A DNA stretch of 64,000 bases from Bacteroidia bacterium (GTDB taxonomy: Bacteria > Bacteroidota > Bacteroidia > Chitinophagales > UBA2359), in the NCBI GenBank assembly GCA_030427245.1, contig JAUHXA010000005.1, positions 62,001 to 126,000 on the forward strand, read 5' to 3'. A program made the position numbers and the translations under genes. The notes under the pieces are model-generated. The model had not been told where the DNA came from, did no database searches, and was given only the letters and a program-made list of their open reading frames with translations. This document shows positions 1-7,804 of the stretch, one piece after another (positions within the stretch are counted from its first letter, which is position 1; each line of letters opens with the position of its first letter).

Positions 1-2
1 GT

Positions 3-794
3 TGCCCTTCTAAAGAGGAATATGGTATTTTGAGAAAAATGTTCGATGAACAAAGACATCTTATTTCGCAAGAAGACCGAAATCGATTTTTGAAATATTT
101 GATGAGTCTATCTTCTATTTTGAATCTTAAATCAGGGGAAAAGGACTATTTTTTGGAACAAATTTACGATTTGTATCATATAAGCTTTTCAGAACAAGTT
201 TTTATGCAGAACAATTACCTAAATGCTACATTATTTATTAATTATGTTGTTATAAGCATTGATTACCGACAGTTTTTACAGTTCAAAAAAGACAACGAGA
301 AATTAGAAGAATTACCCAATTTACATGAAATTGTCAATAACAGCTTTGATAAATTGTATCATGAGGATAGAGAGCTTACCGAAAGGTTGGCTACTGCCTA
401 TCTTTTTTATTATAAACCTCAATATAAGAGGGCTTTAAAAGAAATTGATGCCTATATGCAGTGCAATACTTACAGAACTGCAGCCGATAAACTTCACATC
501 CGTACATTAAGGTTGCGTATCTATTTTGAAGAAGGTCATGTTGATAAAGTTTTGACATGGGGCAAGGCTTTTTTGAAATTTTTGAAAGACAATCGCTCCG
601 GGTTCTCTCATAACCAAGTAAAATCGCATGAAAATTTTGTTTATATTGCAAAAGATCTCATCAATAAAAAACTCTCAAAAAAAGCAGCATTGAAGAAAAT
701 TAATCAAACAAAGTTGTTGACTTGCCGCAATTGGCTCAAAATTCAGGCTACTCAATTGGATGATGGTGAAACAGAAGCAATGGGCGGTTCTTGA
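3..794 (+). CDS. Hypothetical protein, 5' end outside the window
   Basis: The reading frame is open from the first bases of the window, so the true start lies upstream. A TTG at 30 and an ATG at 39 are in frame but there is no reason to prefer them. The visible 263 or so residues are highly charged and look all-helical, with many Lys, Glu, Tyr and Leu residues. There is no signal peptide or membrane segment in the visible part and no motif that I recognise. The spacing of helices around residues 120-190 resembles a TPR-like or other alpha-solenoid repeat, which is only an impression. It points toward the small secreted gene at 886-1263 and ends 91 bases from it. Function unknown. Confidence 0.6.
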   Translation, partial: CPSKEEYGILRKMFDEQRHLISQEDRNRFLKYLMSLSSILNLKSGEKDYFLEQIYDLYHISFSEQVFMQNNYLNATLFINYVVISIDYRQFLQFKKDNEKLEELPNLHEIVNNSFDKLYHEDRELTERLATAYLFYYKPQYKRALKEIDAYMQCNTYRTAADKLHIRTLRLRIYFEEGHVDKVLTWGKAFLKFLKDNRSGFSHNQVKSHENFVYIAKDLINKKLSKKAALKKINQTKLLTCRNWLKIQATQLDDGETEAMGGS

Positions 795-803
795 TTTTGA
801 TAA

Positions 804-848
804 AAAGAGGAGAAGGAAACGCTAAGACTTTAGAGTGACCTCTCCTCT
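804..848 (-). terminator. Possible terminator between convergent genes
   Basis: AGAGGAGA at 806-813 pairs with TCTCCTCT at 841-848. On the minus strand the stem is followed by a short T run, which would suit the gene ending at 886. The 27-base loop is long, so this is a weak call. Confidence 0.3.
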
Positions 849-885
849 GTACTGTATCAACGAAATATTTTACCCAATTGTCGCT

Positions 886-1263
886 TTAATGAATATGCAG
901 TTGAAAACTTTCTACATCGGTAGTTGTCTGTACTTGTAAAACGTAGTAGCCGCTTGATAACCCGCTAATATCTAAGGTCATAGAGTTGGCTGCATTGGAT
1001 AATCTTTCCGAAAGAACGACTTGCTGATTACTGTCGTACAAATCTGCTGCTAAAATAATGTCATCTTCTTCTACAGATTCAATGAGGATTTCAAGACCTG
1101 TTACAGTCATTATAATATCGTTTTCGGACTCAATAGGTATAACAGTCGTTACAGCTACATTCATAAGCGTAAGCGGTTTTTCTGCTTGAATAGATTTGTT
1201 ACCAAAAAGACACAAGCATACAAGACATACTAAAGGTATGTGTTTAATCATTGAGTTAAACAT
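886..1263 (-). CDS. Small secreted protein with a T9SS-like C-terminal beta domain
   Basis: The start at 1263 is preferred because it follows an AT-rich leader typical of Bacteroidota; a longer in-frame start at 1308 and a shorter one at 1251 are possible. The first 27 or so residues form a signal peptide (hydrophobic IPLVCLVCLCLFG core, then a likely cleavage after IQA). The mature part is only about 95 residues. Its end, LDISGLSSGYYVLQVQT followed by FQLHIH, has the pattern of the last strands of a type A T9SS sorting domain, but the usual PNP motif at the domain start is missing. It could therefore be a stand-alone beta-sandwich or a reduced sorting domain. A two-part promoter-like box 130-165 bases upstream is shared with the metalloprotease gene at 6160-7578. 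Confidence 0.7.
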   Translation of the reverse strand: MFNSMIKHIPLVCLVCLCLFGNKSIQAEKPLTLMNVAVTTVIPIESENDIIMTVTGLEILIESVEEDDIILAADLYDSNQQVVLSERLSNAANSMTLDISGLSSGYYVLQVQTTTDVESFQLHIH

Positions 1264-1393
1264 AATTTTAATTAATTTAATGTTAATGAAATGGATATTT
1301 GGTATCAATACTACTCGCGAGGCGTATTAAATAATTGTTATTGTGATGGTTGAAGTGAGCATTAGAAGTAGAAGTATATTGCCCACAATATAC

Positions 1394-1427
1394 ACTACAC
1401 ATTTTAGTGATTTCGTTACCTTTTTTG
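1394..1427 (-). promoter_or_regulatory. Candidate ECF-type promoter, copy 1
   Basis: Read on the minus strand, CAAAAAAGGTAACG is followed 9 bases later by AAATG and then AGT. The same two blocks with identical spacing occur upstream of the metalloprotease gene (7634-7669). GGTAACG has the look of a -35 element for an ECF sigma factor. Assignment to the sigma factor at 5505-6110 is inference. Confidence 0.4.
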
Positions 1428-1535
1428 CAGAAGAAATTTTGAGTAGTTTTTCGAAAGAGGTTTAAAACAAACAATCACAACATAGAGTTACTATAACAAC
1501 CGCCCTTACTTACTTTACCTTAAAAATGACAAAAT

Positions 1536-4500
1536 ATGAACGAAGAAAATGCTTTAAAAGCGGCAAAAAAATATCTAAAACAAGCGGATAAATTACACTA
1601 TAAGGCAAAATATAAAAAGGAAATATCCTTCCTCAATCAAGCTTTGGCTATCTATGAAAAATTTGAAAAATGGGAAAAATATGCAGATGTATTGAATAGG
1701 TTAGCGAGACACTATATTGTATTGGAAAAAATCCCGAAAGCAGAGAATTATTTAGGTGAAATTTTGAAAATATATAGTACTTATTCATCTCTCAAAGTCT
1801 CTATTTTAGCAACTGCTTATTATCACTACAGTTATATACATGGATATATAGGAGAGAACGATGAAGCCTTGAACTATTTGGATAAGGCGATGGAAATATG
1901 GAATGAATTTCCCGATGATTATATAGTAGAAAGGAGTGCTGCTTTTAATAGAAAGGCTATGATAGCTATAGAAGATAGTGATTTCCAATTAGCAATTGAA
2001 GTAATTCAAAAAAATCAAGAAATGCTAAAAAAGGCGGATTTAGAAAATCACTTTGAAATGGCTATAAGCATAGAATTATATGCGGAAGCAGCAGGCTATG
2101 CACGAATAGAAAATACCTTAACAGTTTTGGAGTCATATCATGAAGCATTGAGAATAAAAGAAGCTATTCTACCTCCTAAACATCCCTCTGTAGCCTTGAC
2201 TCTGTACGGTATTGGTACTTGCTACAATGAGATTCAAGATGTTGAAAACGCTAGAAAGTATTTTTACAATGCACTGTCTATTATAGAAAAAAAAGTTGGA
2301 AAAAAAAGCATATTTTACAATTCGACTTTAAGCGGTATTGCTACTTCTTATTTCAATGAAAGAAATTTTGAACATGCTTTGAAGCTATTCCAACGCGTAT
2401 TAGCAGGCTATGAATCCATGCCTTATCAAAACCCTATTCTCATGGGAAATGTCCACTATCATCTTACCGCCTGCTTAACTAATTTGAGGAAATATGAATA
2501 CCAAGAAGGCATAGAAAGATACCAACTTGCGATAGCTTCCTTGAATGACCCAATACATTTTGCTTTGAGTTATATATATAATGCAGTGGGAGAATGGGAA
2601 AGAGTTCACGAGAACTACCAGAAAGCTTTAGACCATTTTCAAAAAGCAATTGATATTGGAGAGTTGCACATGGGACTTACTGCACCTATTGTTATTCACA
2701 ATTATATTAGTCTTGCAGAAGTATTGTCACTCAACCAAAAATATGACGAGGCATTAGAGATATTTCAACAAACTTTTGGCAGAATCCTTCTCGATTACAA
2801 TAATATGAATATATACGATAATCCAATTGTATATAATCAACTTCATAAAGATATATTATTGAGAGGATTGATGGGAAAGGCTGCTGCTTTTTATGAAAAA
2901 TATTTGCATCAATCAAAAAATGTACGTGATTTGAGAATGGCTTTTGATACTTATGAAACTGCTCACAAACTAATTGATGATTGGAGAAGAAGCTATCAAG
3001 GAACGAGTTTGATGCATCGATTGGCAGAACAATCGCAGCAGGTTTATGAAGCTCTTTTGAGTACTATTTATGCGCTGTGTCAAGAGGAAGAGCAATTGGG
3101 CAGAGAATACATTGAGAATTTAAAACGATTTGCTTTTGAATGTTCTGAAAAAAATCACAATATCTTTCTATTGAGTTCTCTAAAAAAAGAGGATGCCCAA
3201 ATCGCAGCCAATATCAGTGAAGAATTGCTTAGAAAGGAGAAAACATTAAGGTATGAAATGGTATTATTGGAAAAAAAAGTAGAGGACGAACACAAAAAAA
3301 AAGGAGATGGAAAAAATTTGAATGTCGTCTTAGAACTTCAAAATGAGATTTTTGAAAAAAACCAACAATACCAAGAATTGATTAGGGAATTTGAGCAAAA
3401 ATCACCTGATTATTTCCAACTGAAATACGATACTACTACGGCAACTATCGAGCAGATACAGTCTATTTTGGAGGAAAACACCTTGTTGATAGAATATTTT
3501 GTAGGTAACAAAAGCATCTATGCCTTTGTTATCAGCCAAACCGATTACCAGATGGTGTCTTTGGTACAAGATGATGTCAAAATGATGAAAGAATTAGAGG
3601 AGACAATGGATGAATATTTTAAAGGTTTCAACGAGCCTTTTGACTACCAATCCTATTATATTGAAGCCGCCTACGAATTATATTCCAACTTACTCGCTCC
3701 AATTTTAGAAAATTCACAAACTATTTTTGATCTCTCTATTCACCAAAAGGTCATTTTCATTCCAGATGATTTTCTAAACACCATTCCATTTGAAGCCCTC
3801 TTGTATGAGAAAGTTGTGACCGATTCAACCTCGACTTACCAAGATTTGCCTTATTTGCTGCATCAATTTACCAGTAGCTATCATTATTCTGCTACCTTAT
3901 TGTACTATCTTCAACAAAAAGCATTTAATGCCAGTGAAGTGGCTGATACATTTATTGGTTTTGCACCTGTGTATGATAATCGATGGAAAAAAAGTACCCA
4001 TTCACCCTTTCGATCTATGCAGACAGAAGACGTATATATAAGAGGAAAAAAATACCAAGCTCTACCCGATTCAGAAAAAGAAATCAAAGGCATTAAACAG
4101 ATTTTTCAACAAAGAAAATCTCACCAACCCGAAATTTACCTAAGAAGAAAAGCGACACTGAATAGATTCTTGAAGAAACTGCAAGAACCTTTCAAATACA
4201 TACATGTATCTGCTCATACTCATATCAACCAAGACATTCCAGAATTATCAGGCATCGTTTTGTCGCCCGAATCCAATGAGAAGAAAGGAGGTAATTTGAA
4301 GAAGAAAAGGATAAGAAAAAAAAAATATCAAAAAAATCGTGAAAATATACTTCGAATTGCAAATGTGTATAATTTAGATTTAAAAGGAACAGATTTGGTT
4401 GTAGCCAGTTGTTGTGAGACAGGACAAGGTGCTTTTGTTCAAGGAGAAGGTATTATAGCCCTCAATCGGGGTTTTTTGTATGCAGGCGCGAAAAATGTGG

Positions 4501-4700
4501 TTTATACATTGGCAAAAGTTACAGATAGAGCTTCTTGTGATTTGAACATAGAGTTTTACAGCAATTTTCTGAACAGCAAAGAGCATAAGTCTTATGCCAT
4601 TGCACTTCAAAAAGCCAAACAAGCTCTTCTAAACAAATCGGACATTTACGCTGCTCCTGTCTTTTGGGCAGGCTTTGTATTGATTGAAACACCAGTTTAA
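1536..4700 (+). CDS. TPR-CHAT caspase-like protein
   Basis: This 1054-residue cytoplasmic protein has no signal peptide. Residues 1 to about 480 are tetratricopeptide repeats (for example ALNYLDKAMEIWNEF, ALDHFQKAIDIGE). A charged coiled coil lies around 560-640. The C-terminal CHAT domain (caspase HetF associated with TPRs) carries a His-Cys dyad: His894 in HVSAHTH and Cys960 in VVASCCETGQG, followed by the family's GEGIIALNRGFLYAGAKNVV block and a final Asp-containing stretch. CHAT domains are clan CD peptidases related to caspases and separase; TPRs usually sense a partner or ligand. The gene converges, with a 9-base gap, on an anti-sigma-like gene and an ECF sigma factor. That arrangement suggests proteolytic control of the sigma factor, but the substrate is not known from the sequence. 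Confidence 0.92.
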   Translation: MNEENALKAAKKYLKQADKLHYKAKYKKEISFLNQALAIYEKFEKWEKYADVLNRLARHYIVLEKIPKAENYLGEILKIYSTYSSLKVSILATAYYHYSYIHGYIGENDEALNYLDKAMEIWNEFPDDYIVERSAAFNRKAMIAIEDSDFQLAIEVIQKNQEMLKKADLENHFEMAISIELYAEAAGYARIENTLTVLESYHEALRIKEAILPPKHPSVALTLYGIGTCYNEIQDVENARKYFYNALSIIEKKVGKKSIFYNSTLSGIATSYFNERNFEHALKLFQRVLAGYESMPYQNPILMGNVHYHLTACLTNLRKYEYQEGIERYQLAIASLNDPIHFALSYIYNAVGEWERVHENYQKALDHFQKAIDIGELHMGLTAPIVIHNYISLAEVLSLNQKYDEALEIFQQTFGRILLDYNNMNIYDNPIVYNQLHKDILLRGLMGKAAAFYEKYLHQSKNVRDLRMAFDTYETAHKLIDDWRRSYQGTSLMHRLAEQSQQVYEALLSTIYALCQEEEQLGREYIENLKRFAFECSEKNHNIFLLSSLKKEDAQIAANISEELLRKEKTLRYEMVLLEKKVEDEHKKKGDGKNLNVVLELQNEIFEKNQQYQELIREFEQKSPDYFQLKYDTTTATIEQIQSILEENTLLIEYFVGNKSIYAFVISQTDYQMVSLVQDDVKMMKELEETMDEYFKGFNEPFDYQSYYIEAAYELYSNLLAPILENSQTIFDLSIHQKVIFIPDDFLNTIPFEALLYEKVVTDSTSTYQDLPYLLHQFTSSYHYSATLLYYLQQKAFNASEVADTFIGFAPVYDNRWKKSTHSPFRSMQTEDVYIRGKKYQALPDSEKEIKGIKQIFQQRKSHQPEIYLRRKATLNRFLKKLQEPFKYIHVSAHTHINQDIPELSGIVLSPESNEKKGGNLKKKRIRKKKYQKNRENILRIANVYNLDLKGTDLVVASCCETGQGAFVQGEGIIALNRGFLYAGAKNVVYTLAKVTDRASCDLNIEFYSNFLNSKEHKSYAIALQKAKQALLNKSDIYAAPVFWAGFVLIETPV

Positions 4701-4709
4701 CTCTTTGAT

Positions 4710-5336
4710 TTATTCTTCTGCAAAAGGATTCAAGTCTTTTTGAATAAAAAAGAATCCTTTTGCAGCTTTGTATTTGCGTCCGTCTTTTCTATCACTAGGC
4801 TTCAAACTCCAACGATATCGTCCAGGATGTTGAGTGGAAAAAGCTGCAGTTTCAATGTCCAGCGTTATGGTATTGGGTTGAATATGACTGTTTTGATAGA
4901 CTATTTTTTCATAATCAGAAACAATCAATTCTAAAGTACAAGCAATAGCATCGTGTAAGACAAAGGGTACAATGCCTTGGCAATCTGCACCATTTTTAGG
5001 AGACTTTACCACAATTGGCAATTTATCCTCTTTTTCTTCTAAGGAATTTGTAGAGGATTTAGTCCTCCATGCAAGTTTAGGTGCGTAATACATTTCCAAT
5101 TCTGCTCGCTTGTGTTCCATTTTCTCCTGCTTTCTCTTAAAGATATTAACTGCACGCTTGAATTTATCCAGATGATCCAAATGAGTAGCCAACTCTTTCA
5201 TCTTTTTGTATTCTTCAACTTCTCGCTGAAGATTTTTATCAGTCTTCATTTTTTGAAGAAAAATTTGAAGTTCTTTTTTTGATAAATCTTGACTAAAGTA
5301 ACGTTGAATCAATTGAAGTTTAGTTTCTTCTTGCAT
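4710..5336 (-). CDS. Anti-sigma-like cytoplasmic protein with C-terminal Ig-like domain
   Basis: The start at 5336 (MQEETKLQLIQRYF) is chosen over the longer reading from 5438 because it leaves a normal spacing after the sigma gene and begins with the typical helical module. Residues 1 to about 70 (RYFSQDLSKKELQIFLQKMKT... then LQREVEEYKKMKELA) have the length and pattern of the helical head of anti-sigma factors, without zinc ligands. A basic linker follows, then from about 115 a beta domain with PFVLHD, LELIVSDYEKIVY and an HPGRYRWSLKP strand. There is no membrane segment, so it would act in the cytoplasm. It lies directly downstream of the ECF sigma gene on the same strand and probably shares its transcript. 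A protein with the same plan is encoded at 62836-63471. The anti-sigma role is inference from position and helix pattern. Confidence 0.6.
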   Translation of the reverse strand: MQEETKLQLIQRYFSQDLSKKELQIFLQKMKTDKNLQREVEEYKKMKELATHLDHLDKFKRAVNIFKRKQEKMEHKRAELEMYYAPKLAWRTKSSTNSLEEKEDKLPIVVKSPKNGADCQGIVPFVLHDAIACTLELIVSDYEKIVYQNSHIQPNTITLDIETAAFSTQHPGRYRWSLKPSDRKDGRKYKAAKGFFFIQKDLNPFAEE

Positions 5337-5504
5337 TTGCTTATTAATTTGATAAGTTAAAAAAAAATGTATAAACTGTCTTTCGCTTCTTTTATATAAA
5401 ACCTCAAGCCCAACATCTTGCTTAACCCATAACAGCATCTCAATTAAGATACAAAAGAGATATTGAGCTTGGGTTTTTATCTGAATTTACTTTATTACTC
5501 TATA

Positions 5505-6110
5505 TCAAGCACTTGAGGAATATCCCAACCCCCCAAGCCTTCCACGAAGTCTATCTTTTAACCTATTCCATTTTTGCCTTATCGTTCCTGAAGGTTTTCC
5601 CCATAGATTGGCGATTTCTACCCAAGTCCACCCTTCTCCAAAATAAAGGCGGATGAGTTCTTGCTCATCTGGTCTCAAACTGTCCACCAAGTCTATTAAA
5701 TCCTGTTCCTTTTTTTCTCTTGCTTCTATTTCCTCCGTATTATCTTCTGACTCTAGGCGTGAGAATATAGAAGGAGAAGTGTGACTATCCTTATCATTTT
5801 CTCCTTCAACCGGAGGAATAAGATTTGTATCTTTAAAATAAGTATTGTACCGTTTAAACCACAATTTCCTTCCTGTACCAATGATATAAGCAATGGGACT
5901 CCCTTTAGGGATAGAATTGAATATACATTTTTTGTGGAATATGGTAATTGCCTCTTGAACAATATCTTGTGCATCATGATAATTTCCGTCATAGCTACCA
6001 ATAAAGTTTAACAATTTAGGAAAGGTCGTATGATAACAATATTCATAAGCCAAGGCTTTCAATTGTTCATCTTGTGAACTAAAATAGTCAATGATTTCTT
6101 GATTGGACAT
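5505..6110 (-). CDS. ECF-type RNA polymerase sigma factor
   Basis: A 201-residue sigma-70 family protein. Region 2 is visible in DAQDIVQEAITIFHKK and the following basic stretch; region 4 is LRPDEQELIRLYFGEGWTWVEIANLWGKPSG with a helix-turn-helix that continues into a basic TIRQKWNRLKDRLRGR. The linker between them is acidic and longer than usual. It would direct core polymerase to a specific promoter class. Transcribed ahead of the anti-sigma-like gene, with 168 bases between the coding parts, and convergent with the TPR-CHAT gene beyond. A GGTAACG-containing box in front of two secreted-protein genes is a candidate target. Such sigma/CHAT neighbourhoods are known to recur in Bacteroidota, but I cannot name a characterised orthologue. 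Confidence 0.88.
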   Translation of the reverse strand: MSNQEIIDYFSSQDEQLKALAYEYCYHTTFPKLLNFIGSYDGNYHDAQDIVQEAITIFHKKCIFNSIPKGSPIAYIIGTGRKLWFKRYNTYFKDTNLIPPVEGENDKDSHTSPSIFSRLESEDNTEEIEAREKKEQDLIDLVDSLRPDEQELIRLYFGEGWTWVEIANLWGKPSGTIRQKWNRLKDRLRGRLGGLGYSSSA

Positions 6111-6159
6111 ACTCGTGTTTTTTGTGAAATCTTGAAAGTTGAAGAACTACAATGATCTT

Positions 6160-7578
6160 TTAGTACAAAACAATTCTTTCACTGCTCCATTGATTTTCTT
6201 TCAACACCTGTACTAAGTAAGTTCCTTTCTCCAATCCACTCAAATCTACCACTTCTTTCTCTCCTTCAATCGTTTGTTCTAATACCTGCTGTCCTATAAG
6301 ATTATATACTTTCATCGTAGCAAAAGGTAAGGAAAAATTATTTATGTTTTGCAGCCAAATCATGCCATTAGAAGGATTCGGATACACATTGAAGGAAGAA
6401 GTCGCTGCCAATTCATCTTCAATTCCTACGACCATTTCACCTTGCAGCAAACCAGAGCGACTATTTTTCAACATCGTTCTCATCATCCCCACCTGTTCCT
6501 TCGTAAACATCTGTTTACAAGCATCACTCGAATAATCCATATAATTTTCTATCATATCGGGATGGTCGTCTGCATCATTTGAACAACTATTTTTGCCCAC
6601 CTCACAATCAAAAGGTGAAGCTCCATTAGCAGTAGGTGTATCCTCAAACAAATCGTCGGAATCACAACCATCCAATCCCCATATATGCGGCAACCCCAAA
6701 TAATGCCCTACTTCATGAGCTAAAGTTTTTCCTTCGTCTGCTTTTCCTGCAAAAATGGAAGGCATAGAAGGGTTATTCGCCCCACAAACTTTGTAGTTCA
6801 ATACAATACCATCAATCAAGCTTTCAAAAACGCCAGAAGTATCTATTGCCGAAAAATAAGGCGCATCGGCAGGAGGTTTGGCATAACCCAATACATCTCC
6901 AACTTGCCCGAACATTTGCCAAATAAGTCCATCTATAGCGACATCTCCCACCCAAATATTCATGTATCTTTCTGTATCCCAAGGATCAATACCTCCTTCA
7001 TCTGTTTTCTTTATATCATCTGTACCCGCAAAAGGATTGAGTAATACTAATAAAAATTCTGTAAGCCCATCACCACTTAAATCTCCTAAACTTCCTATCA
7101 GTTCTATCAGTGCGAAAATATCCATATCGAACAAATCGTGAGGCAAGAACTGTTCTATATCTGTTTGAGTATAAGTAACACCTGAAGTAGGATTTCCTTC
7201 AGGGTCAATAGGTGCCAATCTAAATTTGATTTTGGGAATAGCTACCCTTGAATGAAATATCTCTCGAATGTCATTTTCACTTACTTCATTGAATGCCTTA
7301 TTCAAGTCTTCAAGCTGTTGTCTTATCTGTGCCTCTGCAATGCGTTCTTCTTCTGAATGCCAAACGACATGAAAAACTACATCGACATACAAAGTTGAAG
7401 TATCTTCATCTTCCGTCAAAACTTTAGCATACTGTTCTGCCCATACTTTTTTTTGCAAGCCAATGTCTGATAGCCAATGTGGTGTGACACATGAATGGAA
7501 GGAAGAGTGTTGAGCAAACAGATTGCTGAAGGTAAAAATGCTTATCAAGCACAGTACGGTAATTAAATTTCGTCTCAT
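6160..7578 (-). CDS. Secreted M43-type (pappalysin-like) zinc metalloprotease with type A T9SS sorting domain
   Basis: A 472-residue secreted protease. Residues 1-22 are a signal peptide ending FAQ. The zinc-binding motif HEVGHYLGLPH has ligands His288, His292 and His298 and the catalytic Glu289; the Met-turn is in ENYMDYSSDACKQMF near residue 347. This extended HExxHxxGxxH plus MDY pattern is that of the M43B metzincins. Residues from about 395 form a type A T9SS sorting domain (VYPNPSNGMIWLQN, MKVYNLIGQQVL, DLSGLEKGTYLVQV). The protein would be exported by Sec, moved across the outer membrane by T9SS and released or anchored after sorting-domain cleavage. It lies behind the sigma gene on the same strand and carries a candidate ECF-type promoter 56-91 bases upstream of its start. 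Confidence 0.93.
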   Translation of the reverse strand: MRRNLITVLCLISIFTFSNLFAQHSSFHSCVTPHWLSDIGLQKKVWAEQYAKVLTEDEDTSTLYVDVVFHVVWHSEEERIAEAQIRQQLEDLNKAFNEVSENDIREIFHSRVAIPKIKFRLAPIDPEGNPTSGVTYTQTDIEQFLPHDLFDMDIFALIELIGSLGDLSGDGLTEFLLVLLNPFAGTDDIKKTDEGGIDPWDTERYMNIWVGDVAIDGLIWQMFGQVGDVLGYAKPPADAPYFSAIDTSGVFESLIDGIVLNYKVCGANNPSMPSIFAGKADEGKTLAHEVGHYLGLPHIWGLDGCDSDDLFEDTPTANGASPFDCEVGKNSCSNDADDHPDMIENYMDYSSDACKQMFTKEQVGMMRTMLKNSRSGLLQGEMVVGIEDELAATSSFNVYPNPSNGMIWLQNINNFSLPFATMKVYNLIGQQVLEQTIEGEKEVVDLSGLEKGTYLVQVLKENQWSSERIVLY

Positions 7579-7633
7579 TGGGAATTGTTTTTATTCGTTG
7601 AAAATAATGGAGTTAATAACTCCTATATTAGCT

Positions 7634-7669
7634 ACTTTCCATTTCTTCGAAAACGTTACCTTTTTTTTG
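7634..7669 (-). promoter_or_regulatory. Candidate ECF-type promoter, copy 2
   Basis: On the minus strand CAAAAAAAAGGTAACG is followed after 9 bases by AAATG and then AGT, matching the box at 1394-1427 in both blocks and in their spacing. It lies in the 226-base gap ahead of the metalloprotease gene. Nothing else was recognised in that gap. Confidence 0.4.
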
Positions 7670-7804
7670 AAAAAAAATAAAACAAAGTAATAAAAAATAA
7701 CAATTTAAATACCTTAAGTCCTTTTATGGAAGGAGTTAGGAGTATGTTAGCTGAAAAATCCTTTAGGCTATTTTTTTACTGTAAACCTTTTTTAGGAAGG
7801 GGAT

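Noticed and set aside
1283-1474. Minus-strand frame upstream of the small secreted gene, including a 39-codon ATG frame with two cysteines (MCSVYCGQYTSTSN...)
   Set aside because: The frame covers the candidate promoter box and leader of the gene at 886-1263 and starts with TTG or within the -10-like block. Nothing supports translation.
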